Assembly: GCF_000013745.1 (NCBI RefSeq)
Contig: NC_007925.1
Location: 3,658,001 to 3,722,000 of the forward strand
Reading direction: 5' to 3'
DNA length: 64,000 bases
Source: Rhodopseudomonas_A palustris_F
Lineage (GTDB): Bacteria > Pseudomonadota > Alphaproteobacteria > Rhizobiales > Xanthobacteraceae
In this document: positions 26,465 to 35,001 of the stretch, piece by piece
How the letters are laid out: each line of letters begins with the position of its first letter
Numbering within the stretch: the first letter of the stretch is position 1
The notes under the pieces: generated by a model
Databases searched by the model: none
Seen by the model: only the letters and a program-made list of their open reading frames with translations
What the model was told of the DNA's origin: nothing
Translations under genes and position numbers: made by a program

Positions 26465-27904
26465 ATGCCTCTCGCCTCACCTTTCGGCTGGCTGCGCCGC
26501 ACGGCCAAGGCTTTCCATGCAGCCGACGACGGCAACATCGCGGTGCTGTTCGGGATCGCCGTCATTCCCCTGATCAGCTTCGTCGGTGTCGCAGTGGATT
26601 ACAGCCGGGCCACGGCGGCGCGTTCGGCCATGCAGGGGGCTGCGGACTCCGCCACGCTGATGGTGTCGAAGGATTATGCGGCCGGCGTGATCAGGGCCAG
26701 CGACATCCAGGCCACCGCGGAAAAGTACTTCAAGGCGCTGTATACCAGCCCGGGCATCAACAATGTCACCGTCACGGCGACCTACACGGCGAGATCCGCC
26801 AACGGCAGCTCGACGGTGGTGATGAATACCTCGGGCAGTATGCCGACATCGTTCCTGAAAGTCGCCGGCTTCACCGCGCTGCCGTTCACAGCGAGTTCAA
26901 CGTCGACCTGGGGCGCAACCCGGTTGCGCGTCGCGATGGCGCTCGACGTCACCGGCTCGATGGATTGGGATGACAAACTGACGGCAATGAAGACCGCGGC
27001 CATCAAACTCGTGAACACGCTTAAGGCGACCGCATCCACCGACGCGGACGTCTATATCTCTATCATTCCCTTCAACGTCATGGTCAACGTCGGCACCGCC
27101 AACAAGGACGCGGAGTGGCTCGATTGGGACACCGATTACGGAAGTTGTAAATCGAACCGCACGACCCAGAACAGCTGTCAGGCCGCGGGCGAAACTTGGT
27201 CCTGGTGGGCCAATAGCTGTACATCCAGATACACTCGGAAAAGCACCTGCGTGGCAGGCGGAGAAACCTGGATCCCAAGCGGCGTCAGCAACTGGAAGGG
27301 ATGCGTCACCGACCGCACCACGTCGAACGATTACGATGTGATCAAGACCCCTCCGACCACCGCGACACCGGCGACGCTGTTCCTCGCGAAGAGCTATTCG
27401 GCCTGCCCGTTGTCGCTGCTGCCGATGAAAGCCGCCTACTCGTCCAACGAGTCGGATACTTCGACCGCTGAATCGACGCTGAAGGGCAAGATCAACAAAT
27501 TGGACGCCGAGGGCAACACCAATCAGCCGATCGGTCTGTTCTGGGCGTGGATGTCGCTGCAGACTGGCGTGCCGCTCAATACGCCCGCTAAAGATACGGA
27601 ATACAAGTACACCGACGCCATCATCCTGCTGTCAGACGGGGACAACACGCAAAGCGGCAACAGTAATTCTGTCAGCGCGATCGATGCCCGGCAAAAGAAA
27701 CTGTGCGACAATATCAAGGACCCCTTGAACGGCACGACGACGATCTTCACCATCCAGGTCAACACTGACGGCGACGATGAGTCCGCAGTTCTGAAATACT
27801 GCGCCAGTGACGGTCAGTTCTTTCAATCAACCACCGCCGACCAGATCGAAATCGCGTTCCAGTCGATTGGCTCGTCGTTGACCAAGCTACGGCTGGCTCA
27901 ATAA
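26465..27904 (+). CDS. TadG-like pilus assembly protein with von Willebrand A domain
   Basis: A 479-residue membrane-anchored, mostly exported protein of the TadE/TadG-with-vWA kind. The N-terminal Flp-type stretch DDGNIAVLFGIAVIPLISFV (about 22-41) is the membrane anchor with the usual Asp-Gly-Asn-Ile-Ala start. The vWA domain begins LRVAMALDVTGSMDWDD, with a MIDAS DxTxS. A Ser/Thr/Cys-rich insertion splits it and contains two similar Cys motifs (CQAAGETW and CVAGGETW). The domain resumes with AIILLSDGDNT. The ATG at 26465 is used. No other tad genes are near. A terminator follows. Confidence 0.85.
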   Translation: MPLASPFGWLRRTAKAFHAADDGNIAVLFGIAVIPLISFVGVAVDYSRATAARSAMQGAADSATLMVSKDYAAGVIRASDIQATAEKYFKALYTSPGINNVTVTATYTARSANGSSTVVMNTSGSMPTSFLKVAGFTALPFTASSTSTWGATRLRVAMALDVTGSMDWDDKLTAMKTAAIKLVNTLKATASTDADVYISIIPFNVMVNVGTANKDAEWLDWDTDYGSCKSNRTTQNSCQAAGETWSWWANSCTSRYTRKSTCVAGGETWIPSGVSNWKGCVTDRTTSNDYDVIKTPPTTATPATLFLAKSYSACPLSLLPMKAAYSSNESDTSTAESTLKGKINKLDAEGNTNQPIGLFWAWMSLQTGVPLNTPAKDTEYKYTDAIILLSDGDNTQSGNSNSVSAIDARQKKLCDNIKDPLNGTTTIFTIQVNTDGDDESAVLKYCASDGQFFQSTTADQIEIAFQSIGSSLTKLRLAQ

Positions 27905-27926
27905 CACCCCTTCTCGCGCCGCAAAA

Positions 27927-27955
27927 AAAGCCCGGCCATCGCGGCCGGGCTTTCG
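27927..27955. terminator. Bidirectional Rho-independent terminator
   Basis: Stem AAAGCCCGGCC/GGCCGGGCTTT with a five-base loop. An A-run precedes it and T's follow, so it can work in both directions between the TadG-like gene and the convergent phasin gene. Confidence 0.85.
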
Positions 27956-27977
27956 CGTTCTGTCGAACGAAACCGGA

Positions 27978-28316
27978 TTAACGGGCGACCGGCACGAATT
28001 TCGCGGCCAGACTCTCGAGCGGCTTGAAGCTCTGCTTGGCCAGATCGGTGTAGAGGCCGGCGATCTTCTGCGATTCCGCAATGAACGTCTCGTAGGCCGA
28101 CTTGGCGTATTCGGTCTGCAACTCGATCGCCTTGTCGAACGATTTCACCGCCGACAGCTTCTCGACGAAGGCGTTGCCGTCCTCGAACGACTTCTTGGTG
28201 TAGTCGCCGACCGCAGTGGCGATCGCCTGATAGCTCTTCTGAACGCCGCTTGCCGACGCAATCGCGGTATCGAGCTGCTCTTTGCCGTACTGCTGGATCT
28301 CTTCAACGTTGGCCAT
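27978..28316 (-). CDS. Phasin family protein
   Basis: A 112-residue, Ala/Lys-rich amphipathic helical protein of the phasin family, which coats polyhydroxyalkanoate granules. It starts MANVEEIQQYGKEQLDTAIA and contains AVKSFDKAIELQTEYAKSAYETF, the phasin-2 type core. Two adjacent ATGs exist (28319 and 28316). AAAGGA is four and seven bases upstream respectively, so the second is slightly favoured. The upstream region holds striking TGCA-type inverted repeats, possibly the operator of a PhaR-like regulator. No PHA synthase gene is in the window. Confidence 0.9.
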   Translation of the reverse strand: MANVEEIQQYGKEQLDTAIASASGVQKSYQAIATAVGDYTKKSFEDGNAFVEKLSAVKSFDKAIELQTEYAKSAYETFIAESQKIAGLYTDLAKQSFKPLESLAAKFVPVAR

Positions 28317-28319
28317 CAT

Positions 28320-28677
28320 CGAGTCCTTTCCCAAGACTGCTGTCGCCGGGCGACCCGGCTTTTCACCAGGCGAACATAGTGCGCTGCACAAAAATGTCAA
28401 GAATTTTGTGCACTGCACAAGTCGGATTTACGACGAATTCAACGATGCCGTGCAACAGTTGCTTAACCTTTTCGAAACTCAGCCAGCCTAACCTGCCCTT
28501 TGGAATGTCGCGTCGAGATGAATTGTCGCGTGTACACAACGAGTTATCCGGAAAATTGGGGCCGCTTCACCCAACCGGCCGACCGAACACGGCGCAACCC
28601 GCAGCACGGTCGGCGGGCGTCGGGCTTAATTTGGCCTCACGGACCGGTGATGTACTGAGAATCGGACGGGGACGTTT
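28320..28677. other. Divergent intergenic region between phasin and carboxypeptidase genes
   Basis: About 358 bases. The left part (28379-28421) carries the phasin operator-like repeats. The rest shows no supported open frame. It must contain the promoters of both genes; the carboxypeptidase ATG at 28678 follows a GGGGACG ribosome site. Confidence 0.6.
28385..28420. promoter_or_regulatory. Operator-like inverted repeats upstream of phasin gene
   Basis: Two overlapping symmetries are visible. TGCACAAAA (28385-28393) and TTTTGTGCA (28404-28412) form a perfect inverted repeat with a 10-base spacer. TTGTGCACTGCACAA (28406-28420) is a 15-base palindrome around one central base. PhaR-type repressors in related bacteria bind TGCA-rich dyads upstream of phasin genes, so this is a candidate PhaR site. 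That link is inference. Confidence 0.6.
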
Positions 28678-30444
28678 ATGCATCGCAACACCTCAGTTTC
28701 GCGCGCCCTTCGGGTCTGCGTGCTCGGGCTGGCCACCGTCACCGCGGCCGTGATTTACACCACCGACTCCGCCGATGCCCGCCGTCACCGCTCTCGCCCT
28801 CATGTCCGGCATCACGTTGCGACGGAAAGCTACAATCCGGCCTTCGCGTCGATCATCGTCGACGGCAATTCCGGCGACATCCTCACCGCCAACAATCCCG
28901 ATGGCCTGCGTCATCCAGCGTCGCTGACCAAGATCATGACGTTGTACTTGCTGTTCGAGCGTCTGGAATCCGGCAAGATGCAGCTCGACAGCGAAATGGA
29001 CGTCTCCGAACACGCCTCGATTCAGGCTCCGACCAAGCTGGGACTGCGTCCTGGCCAGACCATCCGCGTCGAGGACGCGATCAAGGCGCTGGTCACGCGA
29101 TCCGCCAACGACGCCGCCGTGGTGATTTCGGAAGCGATCGCCGGCGACGAAGGCGACTTCGCCAAGCTGATGACCAAGAAGGCGCGCTCGCTGGGCATGA
29201 CGCGGACCGTGTACCGCAACGCCTCGGGCCTGCCCGACGACGACCAGGTCACCACCGCGCGCGATCAGGCCACGCTCGGCCGCGCCGTCCAAGAGCGCTT
29301 CCCGCGCTATTATCGGTTCTTCTCGACCAGCGTCTTCAACTATCGCGGCAACGCGATCCGCAATCATAACAGGTTGCTGGGAAGCGTCGAAGGCGTCGAC
29401 GGCATCAAGACCGGCTACACCCGGGCTTCCGGCTTCAATCTCGTGACCTCGATGCACCGCGGCAACCGCCATCTGATCGGCGTGGTGCTGGGCGGCCGCA
29501 GCGGCGGCTCGCGCGACGCCATCATGCGCAACCTGCTCGCGGCGAATCTCGACAAGGCCTCGACCCGGCGCACCGTTACCGCCGTCGCCGAACGCAGCAC
29601 GTCGGAGGCGAATGCCGAGGTGGCCGAGGACGAGTCGGACAATCGCCCGACCCGGACGGTCCAGGTTCAAGGCGGCATCCAAGCCCCGGTGCAAGTCGCG
29701 TCGGCCACCGCGGAGCCGGTTGCCACGCCGCGCCCCGCCGCTCCGATTGCCCGATCATTGATCCCGCCGGCACAGGCCGTGCAGAAGCCGGAAACCGGGC
29801 CGCTCAACAGCGGCGTCGTTCAGCAGCAACTCGCAGCGATCCCCGGTTCGAACGAGCCGATGAAGCCGGTGCGCGTGAAGACGGTCCAGGTCAAGGCCGG
29901 TGCCGTCAAGCTGGCCTCGGCCGGCTCGCCGCAGTCGGCGCCGCCGATCACCAATGCGATCCCGGCCCGCGCCGAAGTGGCCGAAACCTCTGGGTCGATG
30001 ATCGCCAAGGCCGATACCATGCGCACGGAAACGGCGCGAATGATGCCGCCGCAGCCGCTCAATCACGGCACCGGGCAAGGCGTGCTTGGCGTGCTGCCGG
30101 CCTCGGGCACCTCCTCCTCGCAGGCCATGGCCTATGCCGAACCGTCGCGCGGCCAGCCGCTGGCTACGCAGCAGAACGGCACCGTCAAGCCGGCCGTACG
30201 GAGCGGCTGGATCGTTCAGGTCGGCGCGCTGGACAGCGAAAGCGAAGCCCGCCAGCGGCTCGAAGCCGCGCGCGAGCAGGCCCGCGGCACCCTCGCCAAG
30301 GCGGAGCCCTTCACCGAGACGGTCGCCAAGGGCGACAAGAAGCTGTATCGCGCCCGCTTCGCCGGATTGGATCGCGACCAGGCCGAAGCGGTCTGCCGCG
30401 CGCTGAAGCGCTCCGAGATTTCCTGCATCACCATCAAGAACTGA
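28678..30444 (+). CDS. D-alanyl-D-alanine carboxypeptidase (S11, PBP5-like) with SPOR domain
   Basis: This exported low-molecular-weight penicillin-binding protein trims the terminal D-Ala from peptidoglycan stem peptides. Of its 588 residues, about 1-34 form a signal peptide. The catalytic domain carries SLTK (Ser82, Lys85), SAN (Ser141-Asn143) and KTG (Lys243-Gly245). A long Ala/Pro-rich linker (about 300-510) leads to a C-terminal SPOR domain beginning GWIVQVGALDSESEARQRLE. The SPOR domain replaces the amphipathic anchor of E. coli PBP5 and suggests septal targeting. The gene appears monocistronic. Confidence 0.94.
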   Translation: MHRNTSVSRALRVCVLGLATVTAAVIYTTDSADARRHRSRPHVRHHVATESYNPAFASIIVDGNSGDILTANNPDGLRHPASLTKIMTLYLLFERLESGKMQLDSEMDVSEHASIQAPTKLGLRPGQTIRVEDAIKALVTRSANDAAVVISEAIAGDEGDFAKLMTKKARSLGMTRTVYRNASGLPDDDQVTTARDQATLGRAVQERFPRYYRFFSTSVFNYRGNAIRNHNRLLGSVEGVDGIKTGYTRASGFNLVTSMHRGNRHLIGVVLGGRSGGSRDAIMRNLLAANLDKASTRRTVTAVAERSTSEANAEVAEDESDNRPTRTVQVQGGIQAPVQVASATAEPVATPRPAAPIARSLIPPAQAVQKPETGPLNSGVVQQQLAAIPGSNEPMKPVRVKTVQVKAGAVKLASAGSPQSAPPITNAIPARAEVAETSGSMIAKADTMRTETARMMPPQPLNHGTGQGVLGVLPASGTSSSQAMAYAEPSRGQPLATQQNGTVKPAVRSGWIVQVGALDSESEARQRLEAAREQARGTLAKAEPFTETVAKGDKKLYRARFAGLDRDQAEAVCRALKRSEISCITIKN

Positions 30445-30456
30445 CGACGCAAGAAC

Positions 30457-30478
30457 CGACGACGCCGCGGCGTCGTCG
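30457..30478 (+). terminator. Possible terminator hairpin after carboxypeptidase gene
   Basis: A 22-base perfect palindrome (arms CGACGACGCCG and CGGCGTCGTCG) 13 bases after the stop codon. It has no T-run, so termination is uncertain. Confidence 0.4.
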
Positions 30479-30698
30479 CGGTGCAGCGTTGCTGGCTGCG
30501 TCGGCGCGGGCCTGAGCCGCGCGGCCGAGCGTCATGGTTGACGGCCGATAAAAAAATTCCGCTGAAAACCACTCATCAAGGATTGCCCGATACAACGGAT
30601 GCGGATGGTCGACCATGCCGGCAAACGGCGGGCGGCCCCGGGGCGTTGAGCAGAGACCAGAGCAACTCGCAGTCGGTAGCGTATGTAGCGTGCTGGAG

Positions 30699-31436
30699 TT
30701 AGCTGCGATGAGTGCGAAGCAAAGTATCCTTGGCCGCGTTTACGCGGGCGGCAAGGTACGTCGACCCCCCTTGGTCGGGATGCAGTTTCTTCATGAGCGT
30801 ACGGTGGGCTTGCCCGATTTCAGCTCGCCCCGCACCCGGCTTCAGGCCAAGGATCTGATAGGCCTCCTCGTCCGTCATTTTGCCGCTCGACGTCTCGCGG
30901 CTCTGCCCCCCTGCCCGCTCACCCTGCGCGTTCTGACGCCAAGCGGGAAACCGGCGGTCAAGATAGCTTTCAAGTAGCGCGCAGCTTTCGGCGTCCAACG
31001 CCGGGATCATCGCCGCCAGTTGCGGCAGATCGAACTCGTCGAGCGCGCGGCCGGCCTGCGGCCCGGCCAGAAACCGGCCGCTCAAGGCCCCGCTGTCGTG
31101 GTCCAGCATCATCTCGATGTATTGCGATACCACGCGCGAGGTCTGGCCGGCCGAGCGCTTTCCGCGCGAGCCGAACAGTGTCCCGAGATTGCCGAAGGCG
31201 CCGCTGCCGAATGGGGCCCAGCCGAGCAGCCCGGCGCCGAAGATCCCCAACGGGATCGCCACAGCCAACTCGCCCTTGATGCCGGTGAACGCCGCCACCG
31301 CCAGCGTCACCACGCCGCCGCCGATCTTGATGCCACGCGCCAGCACCGCCGGGTTGGCGGCCCGGAACATCTGCAACAGCGAATACAGCACTATGACGGC
31401 GACGACGCCGGCGATCAGCGTAGGCATGGCCTCCAT
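30699..31436 (-). CDS. Membrane-anchored DnaJ-domain protein
   Basis: A 245-residue protein with two N-terminal membrane segments (about 5-22 and 38-75) and a C-terminal J domain (about 188-245). The J domain holds DEEAYQILGLKPGA and the Hsp70-activating HPD in KKLHPDQGGS. The middle (about 100-170) is an acidic helical region, DLPQLAAMIPALDAESCALL. This resembles membrane-tethered J-proteins (TIM14-like) of Rhizobiales. It lies 58 bases downstream of a vWA gene on the same strand, suggesting an operon. No DnaK gene is nearby. Confidence 0.85.
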   Translation of the reverse strand: MEAMPTLIAGVVAVIVLYSLLQMFRAANPAVLARGIKIGGGVVTLAVAAFTGIKGELAVAIPLGIFGAGLLGWAPFGSGAFGNLGTLFGSRGKRSAGQTSRVVSQYIEMMLDHDSGALSGRFLAGPQAGRALDEFDLPQLAAMIPALDAESCALLESYLDRRFPAWRQNAQGERAGGQSRETSSGKMTDEEAYQILGLKPGAGRAEIGQAHRTLMKKLHPDQGGSTYLAARVNAAKDTLLRTHRS

Positions 31437-31494
31437 ATAGTGCGGCCTGACGAGAAATGCACCGCTCTCCGCAGCGGCCGCGGCGGGCTGCGGC

Positions 31495-32238
31495 TCACTT
31501 CATCTGGCCGAGCAGCCGGGCTGCGGCACCGGTCGATGTCGACAGCCGCTGCAAGGCCTCGCGGCCGCCGGCCGCATAGGCCGCGGCCGCCCGCAACAGT
31601 TCGCGCAATTGCCCCGCGGCACCCGGATCGAACCGGCACCAGGCCCCGCCGGTAAGCCTAGCGATCTGGCGGAAGGTCTGTTCGGCGGCGGGGTCGTGGC
31701 CTTCCTGGAACAGGAACACGGGCACTTGGAGCAGCCCCAACTCGCCGGCCTTGGCGCAAAGGTCGTCGGCCGACTCTTCCATCGCATCGCCGACGAACAC
31801 CACGGCGCGCACGCCGGAGGCCACCGCATCGCGCCGAGCCTCCGAGAGCACCTTGCCGATCTGGGTGTTGCCGGCGCGGCAGTCGATCTTCGCCATCAAT
31901 GTCGCGAGCTTTGCGGAATCCGAGATCCAACTGCTGGCGCGACACTCGTTGATGCCACGGTAATACACCAGCCGAATGTCCAGACTGCCGATCGCCGCGG
32001 CTTCGCGGAACATCTCCGCCTGCAGGCTGCAGGCCATGTCCCAGGTGGGTTGCCGGCTCATGGTGGCGTCGAGAGCGAACACCAGTCGGCCTTTGGCGCC
32101 GGCGGCGTGCGGCGACATCGCGCGCGCCTTGGCGACGAAGGCGGCGATCTCCTCGGATGGCGAAATCTTACTGTCCGGCAGCGAGCCGGTCGGCGAAACC
32201 GGCGGCGGCGAAGGAGGTTTCGTCGGTTGGCGTGTCAT
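31495..32238 (-). CDS. von Willebrand factor A domain protein
   Basis: A 247-residue predicted cytosolic protein. A Pro-rich N-terminus (to about 30) is followed by a vWA domain with the MIDAS motif FALDATMSRQPTWD (DxTxS), IRLVYYRGINECRASSW and VVFVGDAMEESADD. The C-terminal helical part (about 200-247) is Ala-rich. Function is unknown; vWA domains usually mediate metal-dependent protein contacts. Its downstream partner on the same strand is the J-domain protein, and the two may act together. Confidence 0.85.
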   Translation of the reverse strand: MTRQPTKPPSPPPVSPTGSLPDSKISPSEEIAAFVAKARAMSPHAAGAKGRLVFALDATMSRQPTWDMACSLQAEMFREAAAIGSLDIRLVYYRGINECRASSWISDSAKLATLMAKIDCRAGNTQIGKVLSEARRDAVASGVRAVVFVGDAMEESADDLCAKAGELGLLQVPVFLFQEGHDPAAEQTFRQIARLTGGAWCRFDPGAAGQLRELLRAAAAYAAGGREALQRLSTSTGAAARLLGQMK

Positions 32239-32332
32239 GGGGGCTCGCTGTTATGGCGAGCTTATGTGGACAGTGCGTGCCATGCGGTCAATGAGTCGAC
32301 CAAGATGCGCCGCGATCACGCCCGCCCAGCGC

Positions 32333-33181
32333 TCAATGGCCGCGCCCATGGGCCGAGAGCGGCATGGCGTCCGCCCACGGCCCGGGCTGCTGCCGGGATT
32401 GCCCCGGCGCAACATCGCTGTCCTGTAGGAACTTGTCGAGCACGCCCTGGATCTTGGTTTTGACGCTGGCCGGACCGCGGTCGCTCATATCGCCGTGCTG
32501 AAAGCCGGTGTTGACCACCGTGATCCCGGCCCTCTGGCAGATTTCGGTGTCAGGAATGACGCCGGGATCCGGCTTGAACCCCGGGTCCTTGGAGCGGAAC
32601 GACAGGATCTTGAACTTGCCGTCGATCATGAACGGCACTCGCAGATTGTCGAGCGTCACCACCTTGGTGACGCGATCCGGATTGGTCCTGGCGAAGTACA
32701 TCGAAATGTCGCCGCCGTTGGAATGTCCGACCATGGTGAGGTGGTCGTAGTCCGAGTTCGGCTGCGTGGTCTTCAGCTGGTCGATCGCAAAATTGATATT
32801 GGCGATGCCGCGCTGATAGACAGGCAGACGGCCGACATAGGGTTCGCCGACGTTGGTCACCAGCGGCGCGTCGCTGGCGAGGTCGTGCTGAATGCTCACC
32901 GCCATGTAGCCGCGCGCGGCGAACAGATTGGCCAGGAAAGAGTATTCGGTGAATTTGACGGTGTTGCCGTGATTGAGGATCGCAACCGGCAACTTCAGCA
33001 TTCCGGCGGCCGACTGCATTTCGCGATCGCGGCGCACCGCGATGTCGACCTGCACCGGCCTATTGCGCGCGGTGTCATAGAAAGTCAGGGTCTCGTGGCG
33101 GATCGCCCATTTGCTCGCGGTGAAATAGCCGGCGGCGAACAACACGCAAAGCAAACTCAGAATGGTAATTCCGCGCTTCAT
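32333..33181 (-). CDS. Membrane-anchored alpha/beta hydrolase (dienelactone hydrolase-like)
   Basis: A 282-residue alpha/beta hydrolase with an N-terminal membrane anchor or signal (MKRGITILSLLCVLFAAGYF), so it acts in the periplasm or at the outer face of the inner membrane. The nucleophile elbow is GHSNGG (about residue 153), with oxyanion residues in ILNHGNTVKF and a likely catalytic His in GFQHGDMSDRG. The substrate is unknown. The ATG at 33181 is chosen; the in-frame upstream extension would translate a 14-base tandem repeat array and is rejected. Confidence 0.8.
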   Translation of the reverse strand: MKRGITILSLLCVLFAAGYFTASKWAIRHETLTFYDTARNRPVQVDIAVRRDREMQSAAGMLKLPVAILNHGNTVKFTEYSFLANLFAARGYMAVSIQHDLASDAPLVTNVGEPYVGRLPVYQRGIANINFAIDQLKTTQPNSDYDHLTMVGHSNGGDISMYFARTNPDRVTKVVTLDNLRVPFMIDGKFKILSFRSKDPGFKPDPGVIPDTEICQRAGITVVNTGFQHGDMSDRGPASVKTKIQGVLDKFLQDSDVAPGQSRQQPGPWADAMPLSAHGRGH

Positions 33182-33198
33182 CTGCGATCCTCGATCGG

Positions 33199-33254
33199 CA
33201 GAAACGACTTGGCAGAAACGACTTGGTGGAAACCACTTGGCGGAAACCACTTGG
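33199..33254. repeat. Four 14-base tandem repeats in the hydrolase leader
   Basis: Four contiguous units of 14 bases, two CAGAAACGACTTGG followed by TGGAAACCACTTGG and CGGAAACCACTTGG. They start 18 bases upstream of the hydrolase ATG. The units differ at three positions. They could bind a regulator or simply be slipped-strand repeats. A TATAAT-like box on the minus strand lies further upstream near 33290. Confidence 0.8.
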
Positions 33255-33616
33255 CCAGTCTCGTCAGCCGATCGTTCTCAAGATCCATTATACCTTTTAT
33301 ACGCCGCCGACGACCGCCAAGAAGAACAAAGATTAGCTGCCCCGGCCCGATCATTGGGCAGGATGTGCAAATGGCAAATCATGCTCGCCAGACGCACCGA
33401 CGCAAAGCTGATCGTGGCGCTGTGCAGCGAGCGCGAGCATAACTAACGCACCGGCCATCGAAAGTTGCGACAAGTCTCCGCAATCTTGCGCCGGATTTAC
33501 GCAGCGCAACGCAGGTGCGATCTGAACTCATCATGAATCCGTCACGCGGCATTGGCAGTGCCGGGCCCAGGTTGTTAGAGTTGCCGTCCCGCCGCCACTG
33601 CACCGATCGAGTCGCA

Positions 33617-34468
33617 ATGTCCCGTTCCCCTGTTATCGTCCGCACCCTGCCGGCCCTGCGCCGCGCGCTGGATACGCTTCGTGCCCGTAACGCCAGCCTG
33701 GCGTTGGTGCCCACCATGGGCGCGCTGCATGACGGCCACGTCTCGCTGGTCCGGCTGGCGAAGCGGCGCGCCAGCAAAGTTGCGGTGTCGATCTTCATCA
33801 ACCCGGCGCAGTTCGCGCCGAACGAGGACTTTGCCGCCTACCCGCGGACCTGGAAGGCCGATCTCGCCCGACTCACCGCCGAGAAGGTCGATCTGATCTG
33901 GAATCCGGATGCCAAGACGATGTATCCGGCCGGTTTCGCCAGCAAGATCCTCACCGAAGGCCCGGCGCTGGCCGGGCTCGAGGACCGCTTCAGGCCGCAA
34001 TTCTTCGGCGGCGTCACCACCGTGGTCGGCAAGCTGTTCGCCCAGGTCCGGCCGGATCTGGCGCTGTTCGGCGAGAAGGATTTTCAGCAGTTGCGGGTAG
34101 TGGCGCGGATGGCGCGCGACCTCGATCTCGGCGTCAAGGTGGTGGGCGCGCAGATCGTCCGCGAGCGCGACGGGCTCGCGATGTCGTCGCGCAACCGCTA
34201 TCTGTCGCCGGAGCACCGCGAGAGCGCGACGGCGCTGTGCCGCGGCTTGAAGGAGGCGGCGAAACGGATCCGGGCCGGCGAGGCCATCGAGGCAGCCCTG
34301 GCGGGCAGCGCCGCGCTGATCACCGCGGCCGGATTCAAGATCGATTATCTCGAAGCCCGCCACGCCGAGACGCTGGCGCCGGTCGCCTCGCGCAAGGACG
34401 GCCCGATCCGGCTGCTGGTCGCCGCCACGATCGGCACCACCCGGCTGATCGACAACGTCGCGGTGTAG
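33617..34468 (+). CDS. panC: Pantothenate synthetase
   Basis: PanC joins pantoate and beta-alanine with ATP to make pantothenate for coenzyme A. The 283-residue cytosolic enzyme carries the nucleotidyltransferase signature VPTMGALHDGHVSLVR, NPAQFAPNEDFAAYPR, LFGEKDFQQL and SSRNRYLSPE. The ATG at 33617 matches the family; the frame stays open 34 codons further upstream with no protein-like content. panB is not adjacent. The next gene is convergent. Confidence 0.95.
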   Translation: MSRSPVIVRTLPALRRALDTLRARNASLALVPTMGALHDGHVSLVRLAKRRASKVAVSIFINPAQFAPNEDFAAYPRTWKADLARLTAEKVDLIWNPDAKTMYPAGFASKILTEGPALAGLEDRFRPQFFGGVTTVVGKLFAQVRPDLALFGEKDFQQLRVVARMARDLDLGVKVVGAQIVRERDGLAMSSRNRYLSPEHRESATALCRGLKEAAKRIRAGEAIEAALAGSAALITAAGFKIDYLEARHAETLAPVASRKDGPIRLLVAATIGTTRLIDNVAV

Positions 34469-34529
34469 CGAGCGATGATCCGGCAAACCCCGATCGCGGT
34501 TTTCCAGCAGGAAATACTCAATTGAGAAT

Positions 34530-34967
34530 CTACAGCAGCCCGAGATCGCGCAATTCGCGGCGCATCGGCTCCGGCATCGCGGCGATGCTGGCGGCGGCGC
34601 TGCCGAGGTCCGGCGGCACGTCGGTCGCGGCCAGATAGCGCCAGCCCTGGAACGGCCGCATCGGCCGCGGCGCCACCGCGATCACCTTGGGCTGCATGAT
34701 CAGCCGGCAGCGCGCGATGCCGTCGCCGTCGCGGAACGGCTCGATCGCGACGATTTTCTCCCGCGCAGCGATTTCGCCGCGGATCACCCAATAGATCGAG
34801 CCGCCATCGAGCAGTTCGGCATCGCGCTTCGGCGTCATCCTGGTGACGTGGATATGCCGCGGCGGCAGGCCTTGCGCCTTGGCGAGCTTGGCCCGGGCCG
34901 AGACCCGGCTTTCAAAGTCCTTCACCGACTCACAGCCGACGGCGAGCTTGATGAGATGAAGCGGCAT
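34530..34967 (-). CDS. DUF1489 family protein
   Basis: A 145-residue conserved alphaproteobacterial protein of unknown function. It starts MPLHLIKLAVGCESVKD and contains HVTRMTPKRDAELLDGGSIYWVIRG, GDGIARCRLIM and the RPFQGWRYL motif, ending in RRELRDLGLL. These match DUF1489. The fold appears mixed alpha/beta and cytosolic. It lies 34 bases downstream of the next gene on the same strand, so the two may be co-transcribed. Confidence 0.88.
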   Translation of the reverse strand: MPLHLIKLAVGCESVKDFESRVSARAKLAKAQGLPPRHIHVTRMTPKRDAELLDGGSIYWVIRGEIAAREKIVAIEPFRDGDGIARCRLIMQPKVIAVAPRPMRPFQGWRYLAATDVPPDLGSAAASIAAMPEPMRRELRDLGLL

Positions 34968-35001
34968 GGTCGCAGCGGATACTCCAGAACCGGGCGAATG
35001 G

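Noticed and set aside
33199..33254. 14-base repeats as a mini-CRISPR
   Set aside because: The units are contiguous with no spacers, and no cas gene is present.
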